Of a stretch of 64,000 nt of DNA, positions 1 through 9,542 are shown piece after piece. The DNA is from Ampullaceana balthica (taxonomy: Eukaryota > Mollusca > Gastropoda > Lymnaeidae). The position numbers were made by a program, and so were the translations under genes. How positions within the stretch are numbered: position 1 is the first letter of the stretch; the number at the start of each line of letters is the position of its first letter. The stretch covers positions 1,230,124 to 1,294,123 of the forward strand of contig CALYLW010000015.1 in NCBI GenBank assembly GCA_944989445.1. Reading direction: 5' to 3'. Below the pieces are notes generated by a model that was not told the DNA's origin, searched no databases, and saw only the letters and a program-made list of their open reading frames with translations.

Positions 1-17
1 AAGCCCTGTTTCACCGC

Positions 18-201
18 CAATGTTCCCTCTAAGGTTCATTGGTATGTGTGCAAAATCATAAAACTCATGTGCAAAGTTGCTCAGCAACCATTTTTTGTGC
101 AATATTTTAGCAAATTTGCTGCGCGGTTATTCCAAACTGCTGCGCGGCGTCTGACAAATATCTGCGCGGCTGCACACTCGCGCAGCTTAAAGGGAACATT
201 A
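18..201. mobile_element. hAT-type MITE, CAATGTTCCC family, copy 1
   Basis: Ends CAATGTTCCCTCTAAG and, inverted, TAATGTTCCCTTTAAG. A perfect 8-bp target duplication TTCACCGC flanks it at 10-17 and 202-209, the length made by hAT transposases. Internal sequence is rich in CTGCGCG. No coding capacity. Confidence 0.85.
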
Positions 202-811
202 TTCACCGCCAGTTTCATCAGTTTCTTCTTGACATCTGGGGAGAATACCAAGATGTTGTGTATCACAATGGAATAAGATGGCTCAGTTTGGGGACATCAC
301 TTCAGCGCCTTTACACTATTAAATAAGAAACGAGGCTATTCATCGTGGAAAATAAGGAATAACAAATTCCATAACTATCTGATCCTGCTTGGTTGGCAGA
401 TTTTGGATTTTTAGTTGATGTGACAAGACATCTAAACTTTCTTAGCACAAATCTTCAAGGGCGGACAGCAGTGGTAAACCAATTACATTATATTCACAAA
501 TCTATGCCTTCAGAAACAAGCCACAATTTTTCAATGGCAACTGTTTCAAATGCAGCCTAATACCACACATTTCGCCCGACTAGAGATTCCTAGAAATTCG
601 AACATTAGCTAAGAAAATGCTCAGCTTGTTTGCCTTAACATTTGTGAGCAGCCATTCTCAGATATGAATTTTAACTGGAGTCGTGTGAGGACAAGACTAG
701 ATGACTCTCATCTGTGTGATATCATACGTATAAAACTAGTGGCAGCCTATTTACAGCCTTCACTCTTCACACATTAAAATTTTGCAATAAAAAACTTCTC
801 AAAGTAGGTCA
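202..811. other. Intergenic, nothing recognised
   Basis: AT-rich sequence without convincing coding frame, repeat or RNA gene. Confidence 0.5.
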
Positions 812-1290
812 TTTTTTAAATCCTTTATATTAACTCGTGGTGTCTGCTTGCGTGCAAAAAAAAACTTTGGATCGATTTTTACCCACTTCCCTGTATGCTG
901 GCGAGCTAAAAATTAGCAGGCAGACTCGTGGCGATAAAAATGATGTATCAAAATTTCAGATCGATCGAATGTACTGTAATTAAATTAATGAATTTAGATT
1001 ATCTCTATTTATTTCTATGTAGCATGTTAATTTTTGTGCTAAAGTGTCATGGTGCGTATTATATTAAACAACCTTTCCTGTCGCGCGGTAAGGTGCGTAT
1101 TATATTGACGATACTTTTAAAAAATATATTCCCAATTGGTGCGCATTATATAAAACATGTTTTATGAGACAACTAAAATATCGTATTTTTGGATTTTTTT
1201 GCGCTGCATATTATTTTGAACATTTTTTTTACTTATGTCGCATATAAAGGATTTATAGTCAAAAACTTAGTTTTTTTACGTTTTTAAAAA
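812..1290. repeat. Dispersed TAAATCC-ended repeat, copy 1
   Basis: About 480 bp, closely matched by 5618-6095 and in part by 3290-3870 and about 7030-7150. The outer part has inverted TAAATCCTTTATAT ends and the interior repeats a GTGCGTATTATATT motif. It looks like a nonautonomous DNA transposon of unknown class. Confidence 0.65.
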
Positions 1291-1700
1291 TTGTTTATTA
1301 TCTTAATACAGCCGCTGCATATCTTTATTTCATGGAATATGGCCCACCATGCAACAAGTTTTGACGCCCATGATTTAGTGTAGGGATGTACTCCAATGTC
1401 TAACACGCGTGAAGCCATGTAAAACAGTGCTTCTCAAACTTTTTCATATGACGGACCGGCAGGATTTTTTCCCATAGCACCAGGTACCGATGCACTCTTT
1501 TCCCATTTTGACGTGATTTTCCCTGTACTGACGTGATAGCAAAATGACCCCCTACATGGCCTAAAGCCCTATATACAAGATTAAGTATGAATTCGGCTTG
1601 TTTTATAAAATTTTACAATTTTTAAAATTTGTTTAGTTGCCGAGGCATAGTAAGACAGCTAACGAACAGTGCAGCAGTATTGTCAAAAAGCCTTTGATGT
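1291..1700. other. Intergenic; possible hAT left end at 1424
   Basis: Holds CAGTGCTTCTCAAACTTTTT at about 1424, typical of hAT ends, but I see no matching right end. Otherwise featureless. Confidence 0.3.
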
Positions 1701-1869
1701 GATTAACCATCAAGCCCGCGAGAGTGACTATTGATATTACAAGGGTCATTTGATTGTTGATAGACCTTGAATAGATAACGGACAATTGATTCTGGTCTTA
1801 TAGAGACAGTTTTCTTGCTAAGTATGTATGGCATCTGTCCGTCTACGAAAGACGATAGATTTATCTTTA

Positions 1870-2664
1870 TTATCTGCAGCTCTTGGTGTGGCTGATGAGA
1901 CCAATCCTTGAGTGGCAGTCTCTTCTGCATGACACACACACGAAAGCAGTGGGGCAGTGTTTCCTGGCCTTTCTCCTCGCTCTTTTCCCGACTGCTTCTG
2001 CCCTAGTTTGCTCCTCTGCTCTTAGTGATCCTTCTTTCACTATAGCCCGCCACATGGACCTATCCTCTGCCAGGTTTTCCCAGTTTTGTATATCAATGTT
2101 GGCTACTTTCATGTCTCTCTTGCATATGTCCACGTATCTGAGACATGGCCGACCAACCGACCTTTTCCCTGTCGCCAGCTCGCTGTAGAGCACATCCTTG
2201 GGTATGCGACCACTTTGCATCCTCTTGACGTGTCCAAGCCAACGGAGGCGTCTTTGGCTTAGTATTGCTGCAATACTACTCATGCTTGCTTGAGCCAGGA
2301 CCTCTGTGTTGGGGACTTTCTCTTGCCATTTGATGTCTAGGATGCGGCGCAGGCATCTGAGGTGGAAGCTATTGAGCCTTCTTTCATGCCTGGTATAGGT
2401 GGTCCAAGACTCGCATCCATAGAGGAGTGTGCTCAGTACGCAGGCCTGGTATACCTGCAGCTTAGTCCTTGCTGTGAGTTTGGCATTGGGCCAGACTCTT
2501 TTGTACAGTCTAGCCATAACAGTTGCTGCCTTCCCTATCCTACTACTTATCTCATCTTCCAGTGAGAGGGTGCTCGAGATGTTTGATCCCAGATAAGTAA
2601 AACTGTCAACAGCATCCAAGTTGCAGTCGTCAATGGTGATAGTCGGGAGAGAGGCAGCATCTTG
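1870..2664 (-). mobile_element. 5'-truncated LINE, C-terminal part of the ORF
   Basis: Minus-strand frame open from about 2664 to the stop near 1870. It contains FTYLGSNI, LSTLLYGCESW, RRLRWLGHV, RIPKDVLYSEL and a terminal C-x2-C...H-x4-C zinc finger, the region after the reverse transcriptase domain of an endonuclease-type non-LTR retrotransposon. It belongs to the same family as the element at 58722-62640 but is clearly diverged from it. Endonuclease and RT domains are absent, as usual after incomplete reverse transcription. Dead copy. Confidence 0.85.
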
Positions 2665-3097
2665 CTAAGTATATGCACGTCAAAGGCATTTGATCTAAAT
2701 TTACCACACTGTTTTAAAATCTCATGTTTTCTAAAAATTAGTTATTTTTTTCTCTGGACGAGGAATATTGCGAGTACTGTACGAACCCCACATTTGTATA
2801 AGAAAAATAGGGTGTCATCTTGTGCTTCGCAAAATACATTAATGCAGGCGAATTGACGACTGAAAAACAATATGGCATTTAAAAAAATATCCAATACATG
2901 TTTTATCATAAATTTTTACTCCGTAAACTCACTAGTTTTTTTTTCTTCACTATTTATTTTCACGATTTAACGTACGTCACACAAGGGAGGTAAATATAAT
3001 GTCAAAACGGATGAGGCATGTTTAAATTGTTGCATTCTCCTGTGGGGTTTATAAACAAATTAAAAATACCTTGCTACCACTATCGGACGGTTTAACC

Positions 3098-3279
3098 CAG
3101 GGGTCGGTGAACAGGGGTAAATTATCTCATTTGTGGTAAAAAGGGAACTCTTGGGGCGTAATCCAGACTCATTGTGGGCATATAAAATTTGCTAGAATCC
3201 GCTCCTTTTGGGGTAAAAGTAATATTAACATAAACTTTTATATTTTTAGGTATCAGGCAAACAAGTTTGCCAACCCCTG
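3098..3279. mobile_element. hAT-type MITE, CAGGGGTCGG ends
   Basis: Begins CAGGGGTCGGTGAAC and ends GTTTGCCAACCCCTG. Flanks GTTTAACC and GTTGAATC match at six of eight bases, an aged 8-bp target duplication. Confidence 0.6.
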
Positions 3280-3289
3280 GTTGAATCGG

Positions 3290-3870
3290 TTCGTTTTTTA
3301 AATCCCTTATATTAACTTCACCGTCTTGTCTGTCGTGATTTCTTGGGCAGGTGGAGAAACAAAAGTCTAAATTGAACCACTTCATTGCCACCAATGCATT
3401 GTATCAAAATTTCAGATTGATTGAATGTACCGTGGTTTAAATTAATGCATTTTTAGTTTATCTCTATATAACTCAATGTATCCGTCTGCTATTGTTTTCA
3501 ACATCAGTAAACCCACCGGCTTAAGGGGCCGTCCATAAAGTACGTCACGCTATTTTTGACTATTTTTAACTCCCCCTCCCCCTGTCACAATTCTTGGACC
3601 CCCCCCCTGAAGTTTTTAGTTTATCTCTATAGAACTCAATGTATCCGTCTGCTATTGTTTACATTCACGCGTCAATGAGTTCACTCCAGCCATCCACGGC
3701 CACATCGTCATGTTTTTCAGCAAGGGAGTTCAGTCGCCTTCAGTCTGTAAATGTTTGTCACTCGATGGGTATTATATTGAACATAATCAATACTTTTACT
3801 TATGTCACATATCTTAGGGATTTATAGTCAAAAACTTTGTTTTCACAGGGTTGTTTAATTTAGGACGGTT
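3290..3870. repeat. Dispersed TAAATCC-ended repeat, broken copy
   Basis: Similarity to copies at 812 and 5618 runs at 3297-3490 and again 3613-3850. A 48-bp part beginning TTTAGTTTATCTCTATA occurs on both sides of the GGGGCCGTCC end at 3525, so the copy was split or doubled by that element. Confidence 0.5.
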
Positions 3871-4299
3871 AACCCGCCTTAAAAAAATGAACCCTATTAG
3901 CATTCTTCGATTATATTTCATTTTAATACATATAAATTAAAAATTGACTATTAATCATCACGGTTAACTTCTGTGTTTGGATATTTTTTTATTTAAAAAA
4001 ATCTGACTCGGGCTCCGGCTGGATTTCACTTAATAAATCCGGCTCCGGCCAGATTTCAAAACTTTGAATTTGAATCTGGTACATGACATCTCTACTTTAA
4101 AGTGAAAATTTTATATTTTAATACAGTTTAATAGTTAAGTGTATTTTAAGTACATTATTAAATTGAATATTATAATTAGGTTAAAATTAATTTTTTTTTC
4201 AAAAGTGTGACTTACTTTAGAGGGGGGGGGGTCCTGAGATTTGTGACAGGGGTGAGGGAGGGGGTCAAAAATAGTGTGACATACTTTATGGACGGCCCC
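3525..4299. mobile_element. GGGGCCGTCC-ended DNA transposon, copy 1
   Basis: Inverted ends of about 85 bp: GGGGCCGTCCATAAAGTACG on the left and its near complement on the right, each followed by TGTGACA and a C or G run. The interior holds part of the dispersed repeat. No clear target duplication. Class not certain. Confidence 0.7.
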
Positions 4300-5617
4300 T
4301 GCCTTTGCCTTTGTAGTTTTATAACTTGAATGAGATTTAATTAAAATTTAAATCGATAAATATTTAAGGTAATAAAGTTTAAATATTAATAATTGCAATA
4401 AATTAATACTTTTAACATTAATTAATTATTTAATTAATTTAATTGTCGGCCTACTCATGCTATGTAAATGTACTATATATGACTATACTAAAAATAACTT
4501 ATAATTATAACAATAAACTATAACTAAACTAAACATCACACCTGTGAACTGAACTGTATCACAGTGTATCTGTGGCTGTGTTTGAGTACTACTAAAATGA
4601 CTGTGCTTAGACGGCTTAGTGTTAAGGTTTTCATTTGTGATGTGGAGTTAGAATTTGTTTAAACGATGATTAATTTTAATTAATTGGCTACAAGAACTTA
4701 GGCTTAAACATTAATTAAAAATTAATTATTAAAATTACTTAATTAAATTAAATACGTTTTTATTTATTATTAAAAACGTCATTTGGCTTTATAAATGACA
4801 GGAAAAATAATGTGTAACATCAATAATATGATCCAATTTGAGTAAAATTGAATAATATCAACATGACAACTCTGAAATTTTGTTATTTTTCTTATCTCTC
4901 ACTCTATTTATCAAATCTTAGATGTACTTACGTTTCTATCCTCGGCGAATAAAGCGAATCACTTTTCCACCATGTTGTATTCCTGTTGTTGGGGAAACTT
5001 TGTCACATGACACAACATTACGGAGCTAATACACTTTTAAACCAAGAATATTACACACCTTCACTTACGGTGTCAATTTATCATTAAACACAGACAAGTG
5101 ACACTAAGTCACTAAGGTTCTAAATATAAAGATAGCGTTAATTTAACCCGGTGTTACGTTCCTTAAGTAAATCTTACAAAGAAAACTAATAAAAATTAAG
5201 TGAAAAAATATACCAAAGCAAATGTTTGTAAATATTTTGTAATCTATTAATTTACTCTGACTCTAACCGGCTGTAAGTCTAAAAATGTTATCATTTAATA
5301 ACAACTGAATACATAAAAGTATAGCTGAAGTAAAACAATACTCCCAACATAAATCCAATAAGAAGTACAATTTTCGAGTGTCAAACAGACACACACATAC
5401 TTAGATTATATAATAGTCAAGCAATTATATGAACTGAATCCACACAATAATAACTGATTTATGAAGTTACATTTTCACATAACTGTATATCTGCATTGGA
5501 ATCAAGTGTTAAATTCAGACTAACTACTCTTACAACTTTCCCTTTATTTATACCAAAGTTAATCAAATTTCACCCATCGTCCAACCAGGCTCATCTCCAT
5601 GGAGACTTTTACATTTC
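4300..5617. other. Intergenic, AT-rich, nothing recognised
   Basis: Very AT-rich with many TTAATTAA strings. I see no coding frame, tandem array or RNA gene. Confidence 0.5.
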
Positions 5618-6095
5618 ATTTTTAAATCCTTTATATTAACTTGTGGTGTCTGTTTGAGCCCTTGTCGAAAAAACATTTGGATTGATTTTTAACCCACTTC
5701 CTCATAAGCTAGCGAGCTGAACTTTTGCAGGCAGACTCGTGCCGGTGATAAAAATGATGTATCAAAATTTCAGATCGATCACATGTACTGTAATTAAATT
5801 AATGAATTTTTAGATTATTTTTATTTATCTTTATGTAACATGTTAACTTTTTTTTGCTATAGTGTCGTGGTGCGTATTATATTGAACAACCTTTCCCGTC
5901 GCGCAATAAGGTGCGCATTTTGTTGACAATACTTTTTATAAACATATTCCTGATATTAAACATGTTTTACGAGAAATTTTGTAAACAATTTTATATCTTT
6001 GGATTGTCTTTCGCTACGTATTATAATGAACATTCTTTTAGTTATGTCTCGTACATAAAGGATTTATAGTCAAAAACTTGTTTTTTTACGGGTTT
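5618..6095. repeat. Dispersed TAAATCC-ended repeat, copy 2
   Basis: Near full-length partner of 812-1290, with the same left end, GATCGA centre, GTGCGTATTATATT motif and right end CAAAAACTTGTTTTTTTACG. Confidence 0.7.
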
Positions 6096-6289
6096 AAAAA
6101 AATTTATGTTGATGTTGTGCACTTAGAAGGCCCAAACAAACCCAATTTGATGGTGTCCAAATATTTATTGTGATAGGGTACTGATCCCACCCACTAAACA
6201 AGTTAATCCTCTCTCGAGAAAATTTTAAGAGCCGAACTAACAAATAGCTTAAAATAAAGAGACAGAAATTAATATAATGGAATCCCCTT

Positions 6290-6899
6290 GTCAATGAAGT
6301 TATTAAAAAATCAAACAAAACCTTAGGCTTTATAAAAAGAAACTTTTACAAATGTAATAGAGATATAATACTAAAATGCTACCTCATTTTGGTGAGACCT
6401 GTACTAGAATATGCATCTTCTGCATGGGACCCATCCACCAAAGAAAACATTGATAAACTAGAACAAATTCAAAAAAGAGCTACCAGATTCATTACTGGAG
6501 AATATCCAAAACTGACAAGAATAACACCATTAGTAAAATCATTAAACCTTGAAACACTAGAGGATAGAAGAACCAAGAGTAAAGTAGTAATCATACATAA
6601 AGCAAATAAATATAATTTATAAATACAACACAAAGATAACTTAATACAACCCTCAGATAGACATAAGGATAAAAACACCTTTCTTATTCCGTATGCAAGA
6701 ACAAACACATTCAAATGTTCGTTCTTCCCGTCCGGAATTCGGGCGTGGAATGGATTGCCTGAAGAAACCAGGAAAACCAACACTTTATCAACATTTAAAT
6801 CTGTAATAAAAATGCAGGACTAAACACAAAACATAGATAAGCGCAGGACGCAATAATCTTCTGTATAGAAGGAGCGTCTGTAATAGATAAGATAAGATA
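6290..6899 (+). mobile_element. 5'-truncated LINE, C-terminal part of the ORF
   Basis: Frame from about 6290 encodes LVRPVLEYASSAWDP, LEQIQKRATRFITG, then a TAA at 6620 and, in the same frame, FFPSGIRAWNGLPEE and a stop near 6822. This is the conserved tail of CR1/Jockey-like non-LTR retrotransposons, a different family from the one at 1870. It ends in a short GATAA repeat, a typical LINE tail. Confidence 0.8.
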
Positions 6900-7217
6900 T
6901 TGACTCAAGAAACAAAACATAAATTATTTTTACCACGTTTTTATTAACTCGCTTTCGTTGGGCATTGTTTGTTTGTCCAAGATTTTTTCAAATCTGCCAA
7001 CGTAAAATTGAACCACTTCTGATGGTCCTAGAGATCTGAAAATTTTACCACAGATAGATCTTGGATGACAATGCATTGTATCAAAATTTCAGATCGATCA
7101 AATGTACCGTTATTAAATTATTGAACTTTTTAGTTTATCTATAGTCTATATAAAAGCGTTGGCTTTTGTTGACATCCGTGAGTTCGCCCCGTGACCACAT
7201 CACAATGTTTTTAAAAC

Positions 7218-7668
7218 GTTGGGCGGGCGCTTGTGAGGTGTTTGGTAAAATAAATAGAGGTAAAAAAATATTTTTAAAAACCAGGTTGTTATAAGTGGAC
7301 TAAAAAGAATAAAATAAATAGAAGTAAAAAAAAGATTTTTAAAAACCACGTTTTTAGAAGCGGACTAAAAAGAAGAAATTAATTTAAAACTTGTAAGTTC
7401 AAGTACTTCGATTTAATATGACTAAAAACGTGGGGTGGGTGTTTGGTATAAAAATTAAAGATTTCTAATTTAGAAGGCAAAAGAGAGATCTATAAGTGAG
7501 AAAATGAGTGAACCGTATATGTTAAACCTCATAAGCGCCCGCCCCACGTTTTTAGTCATATTAAATCGAAGTACTTGAACTTACAAGTTTTAAATTATTT
7601 TCTTCTTTTTAGTCCGCTTCTAAAAACGTGGTTTTTAAAAATCTTTTTTTTACTTCTATTTATTATTT
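7218..7668. repeat. Large inverted repeat (foldback)
   Basis: Arms about 7309-7440 and 7540-7668 are near-perfect complements over roughly 130 bp (AAAAACCACGTTTTTAGAAG in one, its complement in the other) with a loop of about 100 bp. The segment GCGGGCGCTT at 7222 also pairs with AAGCGCCCGC near 7538, and 7225-7308 is a degenerate extra copy of one arm. A transcript would form a long hairpin. Confidence 0.8.
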
Positions 7669-7866
7669 GATGAAGTCGTGGAAAAACAGGGGAGATAACT
7701 CAACGTCCAGCAGAAGATATCTTCTGTAAGGCAGTAAGCTTGAAAAAATAATTCATTTTGCAAATTTGACAGCATAATAAAATGTCTAATAATTTATACA
7801 ATTGTTTTGAAATGTTTGGCCTTATAAGCATTAAGAAGGGAGGCCGTATTCCTAAAGTATCTTCTA

Positions 7867-8427
7867 TCTCTATATATAATTGCACCAAAGCAAGAGCGAG
7901 TATGTGCTAATGAGCATGACGAATGACCCTCGCTGGGTTTATGGTTGTCAAACGGAGGTGGTGGAGAGAGGGGCATGTCTCGAGACCAACAATGGTTCTT
8001 ACGTTCACTTGCATTGTTCCATCACAGAATAACATGTGATTCGTAGTGTAGTAGTTATCGCGTCCACCTTACACGCGGCAGGTCCTGGGTTCAAGCCCCA
8101 GCGAATTCATTATATGTTAATATTGTAAAATGTGTTTGTGCCCGTTCTTTTCCCCCTTTTTTGCGAACATGGCTGACCCTCGCTAGGGTCGGCCAATAAC
8201 AGTTTATGGTTGGCAAGCTAGGGTGGTGAAGGGTGGTGGGCAGGTAGTAACCGCAGTGTGAATGTCTCGAGACTAACAATGCGTAGGTGGTTCCCCTCCT
8301 ACGACGTTCACTCGCGTTGTTTTGATTTTTTCGTGCTGTAGTTTGTGTCCGTTCTCCCCCCCCCCTTTTTCTTTGCACGATCCATGAACAAGTCTGCGAC
8401 GTATGCTACGCCGCGGGGCGTAGCTAG
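7867..8427 (+). mobile_element. Helitron-like element
   Basis: Starts TCTCTATATATAATTGCACC after an A and ends in CTAG before a T, fitting Helitron rules (5' TC, 3' CTRR, insertion between A and T). A perfect 8-bp stem GCTACGCC/GGCGTAGC with a 4-base loop sits at 8405-8424, at the 3' end. No Rep/helicase, so nonautonomous. It contains the tRNA-Val-like sequence at 8037. Confidence 0.6.
8037..8109 (+). pseudogene. tRNA-Val (UAC)-like sequence
   Basis: 73 nt resembling tRNA-Val: TA at positions 8-9, D arm GTGTAGTAGTTATC, anticodon loop CTTACAC (anticodon TAC), T arm CTGGG-TTCAAGC-CCCAG. The T stem pairs fully and the acceptor stem mostly, but the anticodon stem has two mismatches and position 1 does not pair. 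Box B GGTTCAAGCCC is good. Probably a pseudogene or SINE head carried inside the Helitron. Confidence 0.55.
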
Positions 8428-8584
8428 TCTGCTAGATTTGCAAAAGAAAGAGACGGCAAGGCTCATTCATCAAATACCTTCTATTTAATGAAGTTTCCAA
8501 AAGCAACATGGGCATGGAGGTAGACGGGGAGTACAATAAAGACAAATGTGGGCATAATAAATTAGTACCGTTAAATTCAAACAA

Positions 8585-8866
8585 GGGGCCGTCCATAAAG
8601 TACGTCACGCTCAAGAGGGGGGTGAGGGTTGTAAGAAAGTGTGACAGTTTGTGACAAAGGGGGAGGGGGTGTCTGGCCATGTGTGACATCACGGTGTTTA
8701 TAATAAATTTTAATTATTTTGTTAATAAAATAATTATTTTAATCGAAAGTGTGACGTACTTTAGGGGGGGGTGTCCGAGATTTGTGACAGTTTGTGACAG
8801 GGGGAGGGGGGAGTTAAAAAGGTTAAAAATAGCTTGACGACCGTGACGTACTTAATGGTCGGCCCC
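8585..8866. mobile_element. GGGGCCGTCC-ended MITE, copy 2
   Basis: Compact 282-bp copy: left GGGGCCGTCCATAAAGTACG, right ends GTACTTAATGGTCGGCCCC, G/C runs inside each arm and an AT-rich centre. CAA flanks both ends, a possible 3-bp target duplication. Confidence 0.75.
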
Positions 8867-9218
8867 CAACTAACAAAAGATGAAGATGGTAATGAGACAA
8901 AATTAACTAACGAATTACAAAACAAAATTAATATTTTCCTGATGATTTTCCTGATTTACGAATAGTTCAATTTTTTTTTCTTATTTTCTAGCTAAAGTAA
9001 CTGCAGGGGATCAAAACGAAGCAACAAAACAAAAACAAACCCGCCCCTAAAATAATCCTCTTAGAGCGGACGCGCCCCTTTCCCTGCTGTATTACTGTAT
9101 TGCTTGTTAGAGTTAGAGGCCAGCATCCAGTATAGGAAACTACACTTGCTTTTTGGTGAGTTGTCTGCCTTGCAGGAAGTTTTTATCTATTTTTAAAAAC
9201 CATAGAAAACCATAACTC

Positions 9219-9230
9219 TCACGTGACGTC
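9219..9230 (+). promoter_or_regulatory. Overlapping E-box/CLEAR-like and CRE-like motif before the start codon
   Basis: TCACGTGACGTC lies 13 nt upstream of the ATG. It contains the E-box CACGTG, nine of the ten bases of the CLEAR element GTCACGTGAC bound by TFEB/MITF factors that control lysosomal genes, and an overlapping CRE-like TGACGTC. A lysosomal sorting receptor would suit this control, but the transcription start is unknown and the site could be 5' UTR. Confidence 0.35.
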
Positions 9231-9242
9231 TTCAATATCAAA

Positions 9243-9542
9243 ATGGAGTTCCTGAGAAACCGACCGTTTTTGTTTACACTTTTTGTGTTTTGTCTTTTTA
9301 CAATTCCATGTCAATGTTCTCAAGCAAATGATCATGTACATATATTTAAAAGAGATACATCTAATAGAGAGATGAGTTCTCATATTAATTCCTTTTTAAA
9401 TCTTGGGATAAAAAAACGAAGCACTGAGAGTAGTAACTTTCAAACAGAGTCGGAGAAAAATGATCCCCGATGTGAACTACAACAGTTACATTTTAAAGAT
9501 GTTTCTAACAATTTGAAAGAAGGAAAGCGTTTAGAAGAAACG
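9243..9542 (+). CDS. Sortilin exon 1: signal peptide and propeptide
   Basis: Start chosen at the only suitable ATG, in good context (aaaATGG). It encodes residues 1-100 and ends at ACG|GTAATC, phase 0. A hydrophobic stretch (residues about 9-24, FTLFVFCLFTIPC) gives a signal peptide. Basic sites KR (36-37) and KKR (57-59) are candidate proprotein-convertase cuts; human sortilin is cut at an RWRR site. The stretch around Cys77 precedes the propeller. Whether a noncoding exon lies further upstream cannot be seen. Confidence 0.88.

Noticed and set aside
46..276. 76-codon frame at the window start
   Set aside because: Lies across a MITE and its target duplications; GC-rich MITE interior gives chance frames on both strands.
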